The notes beneath the pieces are model-generated. The model was not told where the DNA came from. It was given only the letters and a program-made list of their open reading frames with translations, and did not search any database. Shown piece after piece: positions 9,752-18,327 of a stretch of 64,000 bases of DNA; positions within the stretch are counted from its first letter, which is position 1, and the number at the start of each line of letters is the position of its first letter. The stretch spans positions 1 to 64,000 of the forward strand of contig SVIB01000006.1 in the NCBI GenBank assembly GCA_015055505.1, given 5' to 3'. Both the position numbers and the translations under genes were made by a program. This DNA comes from Clostridiales bacterium. Lineage in GTDB: Bacteria > Bacillota > Clostridia > Christensenellales > Borkfalkiaceae.

Positions 9752-11398
9752 ATGTGGATTAGTATTCTTACGCTTTTGACGGGCGTAGGCGTGTTCATTG
9801 CAGGAATGAACATGATGAGTAGCGGTCTTGAAAAATGCGCGGGCAGAGGAATGAAATCTTTGCTTGGCAGAATTTCAACTAACCGTTTTGCAGGTGTAGG
9901 AACGGGTATTGCCGCAACGGCAATTATTCAATCTTCGTCGGCGACTTCGGTTATCGTCATAGGTTTTGTAAACGCAGGCATAATGACTTTAACTCAAGCG
10001 ACCTCGATTATAATGGGCGCAAACGTAGGTACGACGGTAACTAACGCCCTCGTTGCGTTGTCGGGTTCAAGTTTTGATATCGACGTTTATATGATGTGTC
10101 TTGCTTTCGTTGGCGTTATGATGATGTTTATCAAAAAGGACTCAGTTAAAAACGTCGGCTCTATTTTATGTGGGCTCGGTATTTTGTTCGTCGGTCTTGA
10201 CCTTATGAGTTCAGCCTTTAAAAACGGCGTTGAAATTACCGAATTTTTCACTAATCTTTTTGCAGTAATCTCATTCCCGCTTTTGTTAATTCTTTTAGGC
10301 GTAGTATTTACGGCGCTTATGCAGTCTTCTTCTGCCGCAACGGGTATAGTTATCGTAATGGTCGGTCAGAAAGTAATGGGCGTTGACAGCGCAATATTTA
10401 TAGTTCTTGGTGCGACTATAGGTACTTGTATTACCTCGACCTTGGCAAGTATGGGCGCGGGCGTAAACGCAAAACGAACGGCGTTTATTCATCTTATGAT
10501 AAACGTGGTTGGAACGTGTTTGTTTACTGCTATTATTTGGCCTCTTACTGACGTTATTGTAAACGCTCTTTCCGGTATTTCCGACCCAATGTGGCAAATA
10601 ACCGTATTCCATATTATATACAAAGTGATTTTGACAATCGTGCTTTTGCCTTTCGTTAAGCAAATTGTAGCGGTTGCGGAAAGGGTAATAAAAGATAAGC
10701 CCGCCGAGGAAGACAGGAGAAAGCTTAAATACGTTGACGACCGTCTTTTAAAATCTCCAACAATCGCGCTTATGCAGGTTAAAAAAGAGGTTGAGCATAT
10801 GGCAAATATAGCAAAGCTTAACCTGAAAAAATCGTTAGACGGAATTAAAAACGGCGATGAGAAAATATTAAAAGAAATTTATGAAAATGAGAAAATTATC
10901 GACTTTACCAATACTGCCCTTACAAAATTCTTAATTAAACTTTCCGCACTCGTGGACGTTGCGGACGAAAAGATAATCGGCTCGTATTTCCACGTGCTTA
11001 ACGACTTAGAGCGTATTGGCGACCACGCCGAAAATTTCTATGAAATCGGTGTACAAATGAAAAAATCGGGACTTGAATTTTCAAGTAGCGCAAAAGACGA
11101 ACTTACTGAAATGTACGGCAAAGTATTTGAAATGTTCGATATTGCGGTAAACGCTTTTGATAATTTAAGTAGCGAGCATTTAGACGAACTTACTGCCCGT
11201 GAAAACGAGGTGGACGCGTTAAAGAAGAAGTTAAACTCCGCACACGTTCAGCGTTTAGCGTCGGGAGACTGTTCTATGGACCACAGTCCGTATTTCTTCT
11301 CGGCGGTAGCAGGCTTAGAAAGAGTAGCCGACCACTTAGTAAACGTTGGTTACAGTATTTTAAACCCAACCGGTTCACAAAAAGAGGGTGCACAATAA
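9752..11398 (+). CDS. Na+/Pi cotransporter family protein with C-terminal PhoU-like domain (copy 2)
   Basis: 548 aa, same architecture as copy 1: QSSSATSVIVIG and QSSSAATGIVIVMVG motifs, GANVGTTVTNAL and GATIGTCITSTL, then a PhoU-like helical domain. AAGGAG precedes the ATG, and a TATAAT -10 lies about 60 bp upstream without a good -35. The membrane half has diverged clearly from copy 1, whereas the last ~200 bp are almost identical at DNA level, with a 98-bp exact match (9400-9497 versus 11195-11292). This suggests gene conversion or selection on the PhoU end. The substrate may be phosphate for both, or may have diverged. Confidence 0.9.
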   Translation: MWISILTLLTGVGVFIAGMNMMSSGLEKCAGRGMKSLLGRISTNRFAGVGTGIAATAIIQSSSATSVIVIGFVNAGIMTLTQATSIIMGANVGTTVTNALVALSGSSFDIDVYMMCLAFVGVMMMFIKKDSVKNVGSILCGLGILFVGLDLMSSAFKNGVEITEFFTNLFAVISFPLLLILLGVVFTALMQSSSAATGIVIVMVGQKVMGVDSAIFIVLGATIGTCITSTLASMGAGVNAKRTAFIHLMINVVGTCLFTAIIWPLTDVIVNALSGISDPMWQITVFHIIYKVILTIVLLPFVKQIVAVAERVIKDKPAEEDRRKLKYVDDRLLKSPTIALMQVKKEVEHMANIAKLNLKKSLDGIKNGDEKILKEIYENEKIIDFTNTALTKFLIKLSALVDVADEKIIGSYFHVLNDLERIGDHAENFYEIGVQMKKSGLEFSSSAKDELTEMYGKVFEMFDIAVNAFDNLSSEHLDELTARENEVDALKKKLNSAHVQRLASGDCSMDHSPYFFSAVAGLERVADHLVNVGYSILNPTGSQKEGAQ

Positions 11399-11412
11399 TA
11401 TTTAATATGAAA

Positions 11413-11444
11413 AGCGCGATACTCTATCTGAGTATCGCGCTAAA
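11413..11444. terminator. Bidirectional terminator between convergent genes
   Basis: Perfect 11-bp stem AGCGCGATACT/AGTATCGCGCT with a 7-nt loop in the 47-bp gap between copy 2 (plus) and the amidase (minus). Confidence 0.8.
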
Positions 11445-11445
11445 T

Positions 11446-12159
11446 TTATCCTTTGGAAAAAGCCGATAGGTATGATATTACTCCTTGAAAAATCATATTT
11501 GCAATTTTTTCTTGATATTCTTGTTTTATCAAGAGTTTTTCGTCCTCGGCGTTAGATAAAAATCCGCACTCGCAAATAATAGCAGGGCAGTTAGCCTCGT
11601 TTAAAAGGTAATAATCCCCCTTAAGCGCCGAAAACTTTCTTGGTTGACAAGGCGAGCGGTTAAAGAAATCCTGCACCTTTTCAGCCAAAATGCGCCCTTG
11701 TTCGTCCTCGCCAAAGAAAACGGTTGCCCCTCTTCTACTCCCGTCACTGTAATAATTGAGATGAATTGAAACGAAAGCCTGAGCGTTTGCCGAATTGATT
11801 ATCTTAACTCTCGCTTTCATATCCCTCATTTTAAAGCCCTTTGCGGTAGTGCCGTAAAGTCCGCCGTAGCCCGTTCTCGTCATTACGGCTTTAATACCTG
11901 CGCTTGAAAACATATTCTTCAATTTTTTTGCTATTTCAAGGTTGAGGTCACTCTCTTTTACCCCCGTAGTTTTTCCCGTTACACCCCCGTCTATTCCGCC
12001 GTGACCTGCGTCTATTACGACTGTATAAACGTTGCTGTGCGAAGTCTGTTTAAGGTCGGCTATACTGAGATAGGTAAGTATTGCGGTAAGAAAAAACACC
12101 GCCGAAAAACACGCTATAACGAGTTTTTCCCCCGACTTTTGACTATTAAAAAATTTCAT
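11446..12159 (-). CDS. cwlD: N-acetylmuramoyl-L-alanine amidase, CwlD-type
   Basis: 237 aa from ATG at 12159, chosen because AGGTG (12166-12170) lies 6 nt upstream; a GTG at 12168 is the alternative. The N-terminal membrane anchor is about residues 13-35 (LVIACFSAVFFLTAILTYL). It is followed by an Amidase_3 domain: VVIDAGHGGIDGG (zinc His), ESDLNLEIAKKLK (zinc Glu), FVSIHLNYY (zinc His) and CECGFLSNAEDE (catalytic Glu). The enzyme cleaves the lactyl-L-Ala bond of peptidoglycan. CwlD makes the first step of muramic-delta-lactam formation in spore cortex. Small size, single anchor and absence of cell-wall-binding repeats fit CwlD, and spoIVA elsewhere in the window supports sporulation. A general amidase remains possible. 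Confidence 0.85.
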   Translation of the reverse strand: MKFFNSQKSGEKLVIACFSAVFFLTAILTYLSIADLKQTSHSNVYTVVIDAGHGGIDGGVTGKTTGVKESDLNLEIAKKLKNMFSSAGIKAVMTRTGYGGLYGTTAKGFKMRDMKARVKIINSANAQAFVSIHLNYYSDGSRRGATVFFGEDEQGRILAEKVQDFFNRSPCQPRKFSALKGDYYLLNEANCPAIICECGFLSNAEDEKLLIKQEYQEKIANMIFQGVISYLSAFSKG

Positions 12160-12258
12160 AAATTTCACCTTTATACTATACTATTTAGGTTAAGTCTTTT
12201 TTATCCCGAAAACGACTTATTTCGACAACTTTTTCAACTTATAAATACTGAAACTTCA

Positions 12259-12360
12259 TTATCCACAAGAACAAACGTTTAATGTGGATAACTTTTAAAA
12301 AATGTGGATAACTCGGCAAAAAAGGGCTAAGTTATCCATATTTTTATGCAGTTATCCATA
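12259..12360. other. Cluster of five DnaA-box-like 9-mers
   Basis: TTATCCACA at 12259-12267 (plus), its reverse complement TGTGGATAA at 12283-12291 and 12303-12311, and TTATCCATA at 12332-12340 and 12352-12360. Start spacings are 24, 20, 29 and 20 bp. It lies in a 377-bp AT-rich gap between divergent genes. No dnaA or dnaN is in the window, so origin, DnaA-titration or DnaA-regulated promoter are all open. Confidence 0.75.
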
Positions 12361-12435
12361 AAATGAAGCATAATTTAAGGGAAAAAAAAGAACAAGAAAA
12401 AGTGTAAAAAGTCTTGTATAAATACCTCTAAACGG

Positions 12436-12464
12436 TTGAAAAGCACTAAGAATAATGCTACAAT
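12436..12464 (+). promoter_or_regulatory. Sigma-A promoter of helicase gene
   Basis: TTGAAA 12436-12441, 17-bp spacer, TACAAT 12459-12464; 73 bp before the start codon and just downstream of the DnaA-box cluster. Confidence 0.75.
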
Positions 12465-12536
12465 TATTATATCTAAATTACACTAATCTAAACCGAAAAA
12501 GGTAATTTTGTAAACGAAAGTAAGGAGAGATAAAAA

Positions 12537-15113
12537 ATGCACACCGAAGACCAAAAAAAGGTAATTGAAAACCGTCAAAATAACGTACTCCTCCTTGCCT
12601 CTGCGGGTAGCGGAAAAACCTATACGGTAGCGAATAAAATTGCCGAAGAAATAAAATCGGGAATAGCGCCCGAGGATATACTGTGTTTGACCTTTACGGT
12701 AAAGGGCGCGGAAGAACTAAAAGACGACGTAAAAAAATACTGCGGAGAGGGCGGAGTAAATATTTTCACTATCCACGGCTTTTGTTTTTACCTTATAAAA
12801 GAGTATTACAAAAACAGCGGTGCGCTAAAAGAACCCCATATTGCCGACGAAGTCGACGCAGGAGAATTGCTTTATAAAATGCTCGTTCGCTATGCCGAAG
12901 AGGGCGATTATGAACTTATAGACGGACTTCCTGTATTAAATGAACGTCAACTCGGTAAGATTATAACCGCAGTAAAGCATAGGCGTGACGAACTCGGCTA
13001 TTCTTATTCAAGTGAGGAAGGGTACAAAATAGCGGTAAATCGCTTGTTTGAAGAGAGTTCGTCCTTTAATTCCCTTTTTTCAGTAAGAAAACAGGGTGTA
13101 AAAGTTACCGATTATTCGCTTATTAAACTGTTAAAAACTAAAGGCGACAAGTTTTTGCTTGATTACCAAAGACTTTTGCGCGCGTCCAACCTTATGGATT
13201 TTGACGACTTGATATTTTCCGCAAAAGAACTTTTAAACAGTGATTTTTATAAAAAGTACGCCTATAAGTTGATTATCGTTGATGAAATGCAAGATACGAG
13301 TATGCTTGAATACGATATAGCCGAAAGTTTTTTCTCAGGCGCAAGAGTCGTATTGTGTGGAGATCCCTATCAAACTATATATTCGTGGCGAGGCTCGTCG
13401 CCCTTTGAGATAATTAAAAAATTTAAAACCGAGAGAAAAGCAATTACGGTAACGCTTAAAGGCAACCGCCGTTCTTCCCCACTTTTAACCTACGCAGGCA
13501 ATTACTATCTTGCTCAAACTTTCGAGGGGTTACCTTATCCAAGCGAGGATTTAAAGGGTGAAAAAATTGACGTCGTAAAATGTTACGACAGCCGTGACGA
13601 GGCAGGCTATATTTTTGATTTCGTTAGCGAGTACAAAGAGGATAGGTCGTCGCTGTGTATAATGGCGCGGTCGAATAGATATCTTGCCGATTTATACAAA
13701 TACTTAGAACAAATAAATGCAAGTTTAGATGTAGATAAAAGAATACCTTTTTTCACTGCTGACAGTGATTTTCAGTTTTACAAAAAGCCGGTTATTAAAG
13801 ATTTTCTGTGCTTTTTAAGGCTTTTAGTTAATCCCGAAGACGGACAAGCCTTTTCGCGTATTACTGAAAAATACGTTAAGGGGGTGGGCGAGGGATTAAT
13901 TTCGTCAATTAACGATTTTGGAGCTTACGGGCTTTCTCTCGGCAGTTTTTTAAGTTTAGACGCCTATCGTTACGGAGATAGCGCTTTTACTCTAATGTCT
14001 GCCTATAAGTCGAAAAACGCCGTTATTTATGACCTTGAAACGACGGGGCTCGACCTAAAAAAGGACGAGATGATACAAATTTCGGCGTACAAAATAGGAA
14101 CGGGCGAAACCTTTAATAGGTTCGTTATTCCAAAAATTCCTATTACCGAAAAGGCTCTTTTAACCCACGGTTACGATTTAGATTATATAAAATCGCACGG
14201 CGGAAAAACTGCAAAAGAGGTGCTTGAAGATTTTGCGCATTTTGTAAAAGGCTCCGTACTTATAGGTCACAACAGTTGTTCGTTTGACGACTTTATTTTA
14301 AATAGGCAAGCCCAAGAAGAGGGGGTTAGATTAGAGGACTTAGGCAGATACGATACCCTTTCTTTGTGCGCGACGGTGTTGCAAAATTTACCTAACTATA
14401 AACTTTCGACTTGCGCTGAGTTTTTTGGAATTGTAAACGAGCGCGCCCACGACGCTTTTGCCGACGTTATAACAACCGCAAAGGTTTTAGAGCGGTTAAT
14501 AGAGGACTATTATATCCCTATGACCGAAGGTCGAAAGAGAATTATAGAGGCTAAAAAACACAAATTCGAGGGCTTTTACAACGACCTTATACAAATGAAA
14601 GAAATATTGCTTAGCAAAAATGCTCTTGAACTTATTAAGATTATAGACTTAAAGTATGGAATTTTGACTAAAAACAACCGAAAAGCGGATAGGGAGTCGG
14701 CAAACGACCTATATAGGGCTTTAAAGATAATAGAAGAAAGTCAAAGCCCAATTTTGACCTTGCGAGATTTTTTAAACGACGTCGCGCTGTCAGGCAGTCA
14801 AATGGATATAGTTATAAAAAAATACAAAAAAATACCGCTTATAACCGTTCATCAGTCTAAGGGGTGCGAGTTTGAAACGGTAATTTTAGTTGGTGCGGGG
14901 GAAAACGAAATACCCTCATACGGCGCAAGGCAAAGCGGTAGCGAAGAGGAAGAAAAGCGTATATTTTACGTGGCGCTTTCAAGGGCAAAAAAGAAATTTA
15001 TAATGACCTATCCGTCCAAAAAGGCGTTTGGAGCAAACGTTTACGATAGGTTGCCAACCCCTTATTTAAAACGGCTACCAAAGTCCGTTTTGTGCGAAAA
15101 ATCGACCTATTGA
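12537..15113 (+). CDS. UvrD/Rep-family DNA helicase with internal DEDDh 3'-5' exonuclease domain
   Basis: 858 aa. SF1A helicase motifs: ASAGSGKT (Walker A, ~22-29), LCLTFTVKGAEEL (Ia), IIVDEMQDTSM (Walker B, ~246), LCGDPYQTIYSWRGS (III), then late motifs TVHQSKGCEFETVILVGAG and FYVALSRAKK. Between the halves, residues ~495-660 are a complete DnaQ-like exonuclease: YDLETTGLD (Exo I, Asp and Glu), LIGHNSCSFDDF (Exo II, Asp) and HDAFAD (Exo III, HxxxxD), so all four catalytic acids and the His are present. The enzyme probably unwinds DNA 3'-5' and degrades or proofreads a strand, acting in repair or recombination. AAGGAGA precedes the ATG; it is monocistronic. The partner and exact pathway are unknown. 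Confidence 0.88.
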   Translation: MHTEDQKKVIENRQNNVLLLASAGSGKTYTVANKIAEEIKSGIAPEDILCLTFTVKGAEELKDDVKKYCGEGGVNIFTIHGFCFYLIKEYYKNSGALKEPHIADEVDAGELLYKMLVRYAEEGDYELIDGLPVLNERQLGKIITAVKHRRDELGYSYSSEEGYKIAVNRLFEESSSFNSLFSVRKQGVKVTDYSLIKLLKTKGDKFLLDYQRLLRASNLMDFDDLIFSAKELLNSDFYKKYAYKLIIVDEMQDTSMLEYDIAESFFSGARVVLCGDPYQTIYSWRGSSPFEIIKKFKTERKAITVTLKGNRRSSPLLTYAGNYYLAQTFEGLPYPSEDLKGEKIDVVKCYDSRDEAGYIFDFVSEYKEDRSSLCIMARSNRYLADLYKYLEQINASLDVDKRIPFFTADSDFQFYKKPVIKDFLCFLRLLVNPEDGQAFSRITEKYVKGVGEGLISSINDFGAYGLSLGSFLSLDAYRYGDSAFTLMSAYKSKNAVIYDLETTGLDLKKDEMIQISAYKIGTGETFNRFVIPKIPITEKALLTHGYDLDYIKSHGGKTAKEVLEDFAHFVKGSVLIGHNSCSFDDFILNRQAQEEGVRLEDLGRYDTLSLCATVLQNLPNYKLSTCAEFFGIVNERAHDAFADVITTAKVLERLIEDYYIPMTEGRKRIIEAKKHKFEGFYNDLIQMKEILLSKNALELIKIIDLKYGILTKNNRKADRESANDLYRALKIIEESQSPILTLRDFLNDVALSGSQMDIVIKKYKKIPLITVHQSKGCEFETVILVGAGENEIPSYGARQSGSEEEEKRIFYVALSRAKKKFIMTYPSKKAFGANVYDRLPTPYLKRLPKSVLCEKSTY

Positions 15114-15186
15114 CCGACTTTTTGTGTTTTTGGGCATAAAAACAAATCTAAATATAGCCCGCTTTTGTAAAAGACCCGTATTGCGC

Positions 15187-15215
15187 TTGACAAATTTTAA
15201 GTTATTAAGTAAAAT
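15187..15215 (+). promoter_or_regulatory. Sigma-A promoter of glnN
   Basis: TTGACA 15187-15192, 17-bp spacer, TAAAAT 15210-15215; 32 bp to the start codon. Confidence 0.75.
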
Positions 15216-15247
15216 AATACTATTATTTTAACGATTGGGAGAAAACA

Positions 15248-17347
15248 ATGGAAAACTTCGATTTTAAAAGTAGGTTTGCCGAAAACGTCTTTACCGACGA
15301 AGAAATGAAAAAACGCATGCCTGCCGAGGCGTATGAAAAGTATGAAGAAGTTGTAGCAAAAAACAAAACTCTTCCTTTAGACCTTGCTAACGAGATTGCA
15401 AAGGCAATGAAGGATTGGGCGATAGAAAAAGGCGCGACGCACTATACCCATTGGTTTCAACCTATGACGGGTGTAACCGCCGAAAAACACGATAGTTTCT
15501 TAGAGCCTGAGGGCGAAAAGGCAATACTTAAATTTACGGGTAAAATTTTAGTTCGCGGAGAATCCGACGCGTCAAGTTTACCTAACGGCGGACTTCGCTC
15601 TACTTTCGAGGCGAGAGGGTATACGGCGTGGGACCCAACCTCTAAGGCTTTCGTCCGTGACGGCTCGCTTTATATTCCCACCGTATTTTGTTCTTACGGC
15701 GGAGAATCGTTAGACAAAAAAACTCCGCTACTTCGTAGCGTAGAGGCTATAAACAAGCAAGCGCTTAGAATTTTAAGGGCGATGGGTGATAAAAAGACTA
15801 AAAAGGTTTTTCCGACGGTCGGCGTTGAGCAAGAGTATTTCTTAGTCGATAAAAGCGTATACGAAAAACGTCTTGACCTTGCTAATTGCGGAAGAACGCT
15901 CTTTGGCGCAAAACCTCCTAAAGGACAGGAAATAGAAGACCATTATCTTGGAAAAATCAAGGCGAGAGTTTGGGATTATATGGCGGATCTCGATAGGGAA
16001 ATGTGGAAACTCGGCGTTTACGCAAAGACTAAACATAACGAGGTTGCTCCCGCTCAGCACGAACTTGCGTCGGTATATACGACTACTAACTTAGCCGTTG
16101 ACAATAACCAACTTACTATGTCGGTAATGAAATCGGTTGCAAACCGTCACGGGATGGTATGTCTTTTGCACGAAAAGCCTTTTGAAGGAGTAAACGGTAG
16201 CGGTAAACACAACAACTGGTCACTTGCCACCGATCAAGGCGAAAACTTATTCGAGCCAAGTGAAAACCCCTCTCAAAACAAGAAATTCTTACTTTTCTTT
16301 ACCGCGGTAGTGTCGGCAGTTGATAAGTATCAAGACTTACTTAGAATTTCGGCGTCGTCGGCTGGAAACGACCACCGTTTAGGCGGACACGAAGCGCCAC
16401 CAGCGATAATTTCTATGTTTATAGGCGACGACCTTTTGGAAATTTTCACGGCTATTGAATCGGGAACTAAATATATCGAAAAGGACGCCGACGAAGTTGC
16501 TTTTTGCGAGGGAATACTCCCTCATCTTAAAAAGGACAAGACTGACAGAAACAGAACTTCGCCCTTTGCTTTCACGGGAAACAAATTTGAATTCCGTATG
16601 GTTGGCGCGGATATGTCGGTTGCAAGTGCGAACACCGTTTTGAACACTATCGTTGCCGAGCAGTTTAGAATTATTGCCGACAAATTAGAGTCGCAAAGTG
16701 ACGTTAACGAAACTATAGACTACCTTATTGTAAAAGCAATAAGAAAACACGGCAGAATAATCTTTAACGGAAATAACTATTCTAACGAGTGGAAAAAAGA
16801 GGCTGAAAGAAGAGGTCTTTTAAATCTCCCGACGACCGTTGACGCGTTAGAGCGTTATATAATTGACAAAAATATTGAACTTTTCGAGCGACACGAAGTT
16901 TTGACCGCGGCGGAAGTTACGAGCCGTTACGAGATAATGCTTGAATCTTACGGAAAGACCGTTGAGGTTGAGGCAAGAACGATGTCGCATATAGTAAAAC
17001 GCCAAATAATTCCTGCCGTTATTAAATTTGAAAAGGAAGTAGCCGAAACTTTAAACGCAAAAAAGACTTTAGGACTTCCTCTTGCAAATTCGGCGGAATC
17101 CGCGCTTATTGTTAATCTTTCTAACGGGCTTGATAAACTTTATACTGCGGTTAGCAAGTTAGAATACGACCTTAATTTAGGTTTAGACAAAAAAGAAAGT
17201 TACGAAAAGGCACGTTTTGAAAAAGACGTAATAATTCCCGATATGCAAGCGATACGAGAGGTAGCCGACGGCTTAGAGAGAATAACTGATAAATCGTTGT
17301 GGCCATTCCCGACGTATACGGAGATTTTGAACAGCGTAACCTATTAA
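15248..17347 (+). CDS. glnN: Glutamine synthetase, type III
   Basis: 699 aa, the length of GSIII (about 700-730) and far longer than GSI or GSII. It contains the GSIII signature ISASSAGNDHRLGGHEAPPA (~365-385), active-site segments VGVEQEYFLVD and NGSGKHNNWSLATDQGENL, and the GSIII-type early stretch FQPMTGVTAEKHDSF. It makes glutamine from glutamate, ammonia and ATP in the cytoplasm. It is monocistronic with its own promoter. The TAA stop (17345-17347) lies inside the left arm of a downstream structured repeat, so the mRNA 3' end probably carries that fold. Confidence 0.96.
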   Translation: MENFDFKSRFAENVFTDEEMKKRMPAEAYEKYEEVVAKNKTLPLDLANEIAKAMKDWAIEKGATHYTHWFQPMTGVTAEKHDSFLEPEGEKAILKFTGKILVRGESDASSLPNGGLRSTFEARGYTAWDPTSKAFVRDGSLYIPTVFCSYGGESLDKKTPLLRSVEAINKQALRILRAMGDKKTKKVFPTVGVEQEYFLVDKSVYEKRLDLANCGRTLFGAKPPKGQEIEDHYLGKIKARVWDYMADLDREMWKLGVYAKTKHNEVAPAQHELASVYTTTNLAVDNNQLTMSVMKSVANRHGMVCLLHEKPFEGVNGSGKHNNWSLATDQGENLFEPSENPSQNKKFLLFFTAVVSAVDKYQDLLRISASSAGNDHRLGGHEAPPAIISMFIGDDLLEIFTAIESGTKYIEKDADEVAFCEGILPHLKKDKTDRNRTSPFAFTGNKFEFRMVGADMSVASANTVLNTIVAEQFRIIADKLESQSDVNETIDYLIVKAIRKHGRIIFNGNNYSNEWKKEAERRGLLNLPTTVDALERYIIDKNIELFERHEVLTAAEVTSRYEIMLESYGKTVEVEARTMSHIVKRQIIPAVIKFEKEVAETLNAKKTLGLPLANSAESALIVNLSNGLDKLYTAVSKLEYDLNLGLDKKESYEKARFEKDVIIPDMQAIREVADGLERITDKSLWPFPTYTEILNSVTY

Positions 17348-17468
17348 AGGCTTATATACTTCGCAAAAGTGCGTTACTGCTTTAAAGTCTAAACCCCGAT
17401 GACCAAAGAGGTCTATCGTGTCTTATCCTTTAAAGCGAGCCTTCTTTTGCTTGCATCTAAGCCTTTAA
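17344..17468 (+). repeat. Structured repeat A, unit 1 (cloverleaf-like)
   Basis: Outer arms TTAAAGGCTTA (17344-17354) and TAAGCCTTTAA (17458-17468) pair perfectly over 11 bp. Inside are a small CGCAAAAGTGCG hairpin, a long arm GCTTTAAAG/CTTTAAAGC (17379-17387/17428-17436) capped by CGAT-GACC/GGTC-T-ATCG, and a GAGC...GCTT arm. The left arm includes the glnN stop codon. Confidence 0.85.
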
Positions 17469-17472
17469 TCTT

Positions 17473-17597
17473 TTAAAGGCTTATAAACGGCGCAATACTG
17501 CGTTTCTACTTTGTGTTCCAAACCCCAATGACCACAAAGGTCTATTGTGTCTTGTAACACAAAGTGAGCCTTGTCTTGCTTGTTTCTAATCCTTTAA
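17473..17597 (+). repeat. Structured repeat A, unit 2
   Basis: Same 125-nt layout: TTAAAGGCTTA and TAATCCTTTAA outer arms (one mismatch). The long arm has a wholly different but perfectly paired stem ACTTTGTGTT/AACACAAAGT (17508-17517/17556-17565), and the cap changes to CAAT-GACC/GGTC-T-ATTG. Confidence 0.85.
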
Positions 17598-17710
17598 ACG
17601 GTACTTAAACAAGGTGGCGTAAGTGTGCAACTTCAAGTTGCTGACCACAGAGGTCTATCGTGTCTTATCCTTTAAAGCGAGCCTTCTTTTGCTCGCATCT
17701 AAGCCTTTAA
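17598..17710 (+). repeat. Linker plus 3' half of repeat A
   Basis: ACGGTACTTAAACAAGGTGG, then the hairpin GCAACTTCAAGTTGC (17627-17641), then the 3' half of an A unit (GACC/GGTC cap, CTTTAAAGC, GAGC..GCTC arm, TAAGCCTTTAA). It looks like a fusion of two modules. Confidence 0.8.
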
Positions 17711-17714
17711 TTTT

Positions 17715-17839
17715 TTAAAGGCTTATAAACGGCGCAATACTGCGTTTCTAAAAAGCGTTAGCGACTGGTGTGACCGACAAGGTCTACCCCATCCGCTAAC
17801 ACTTTTTGAGCCTTGTCTTGCTTGTTTCTAAACCTTTAA
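17715..17839 (+). repeat. Structured repeat A, unit 3
   Basis: Same frame as units 1 and 2. The long arm is AAAAAGCGTTAGCG pairing with CGCTAACACTTTTT (13 of 14). The right outer arm is TAAACCTTTAA. Confidence 0.85.
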
Positions 17840-18175
17840 ACGGTACTCGAACAAGGTGGTATAAGGATGCAACGTCACGGCGTCGCAAATCGGCAAAATG
17901 ATAGCGAATTACTAAAAGTAATCCGCAAGACTTTTCAGCCGTTTGCTCCTTTTCGACGAAAATCTTTTGATAAACAAAATCTTTTCGCCGAGTATTTTTG
18001 GTTCCTTAAACAAGGTGGTATAAGGATACAACGTCACGGCGTCGCAAATCGGCATATTGATAGCGAATTACTAAAAGTAATCCGCAAGACTTTTCAGCCG
18101 TTTGCTCCTTTTCGACGAAAATCTTTTGATAAACAAAATCTTTTCGCCGAGTATTTGGTTCCTTAAACAAGGTTG
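17840..18175 (+). repeat. Linker and two tandem copies of structured repeat C
   Basis: Two copies with a 159-bp period (ACGTCACGG at 17872 and 18031). Each has P1 GCAAA-T-CGGC/GCCGTTTGC (17885-17894/17938-17946 in the first), P2 GCGAATTACT/AGTAATCCGC with an AAA loop, and P3 CGACGAAAA/TTTTCGCCG (17954-17962/17982-17990) enclosing TTTTG/CAAAA, followed by AACAAGGTGG. A 99-codon ORF at 17867-18166 is only translated repeat. Confidence 0.85.
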
Positions 18176-18266
18176 CTATCGTGACTTATATACCCATTTA
18201 CAAATTTTTAACAAACCCTTTACGCTAAAAAAATGTTTTGGCAATAAAAATTAAATAATCATTTGT

Positions 18267-18294
18267 TATAATGCCCTCGAAAATAAACGAGGGC
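18267..18294 (+). promoter_or_regulatory. Extended -10 promoter and hairpin before small membrane gene
   Basis: TGTTATAAT (TATAAT at 18267-18272) is an extended -10 without a good -35. Directly after it, GCCCTCG/CGAGGGC (18273-18294) forms a hairpin followed by GTTATTTTT, which could attenuate or protect the 5' end. Confidence 0.45.
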
Positions 18295-18327
18295 GTTATT
18301 TTTGCCCTAAAAAAGGAGTATATTATT

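Noticed and set aside
12259..12360. Firm call of oriC
   Set aside because: No dnaA/dnaN or strand switch in the window; recorded as a DnaA-box cluster only.
17867..18166. 99-codon ORF with two RHGVANR...KTFQPFAPFRRKS repeats
   Set aside because: It is repeat C read in one frame; the same peptide appears wherever the repeat occurs, and base pairing rather than codons is conserved. No ribosome binding site.
17344..18175. CRISPR array
   Set aside because: Units vary in length and sequence, have internal stems and no uniform spacers; no cas genes nearby.
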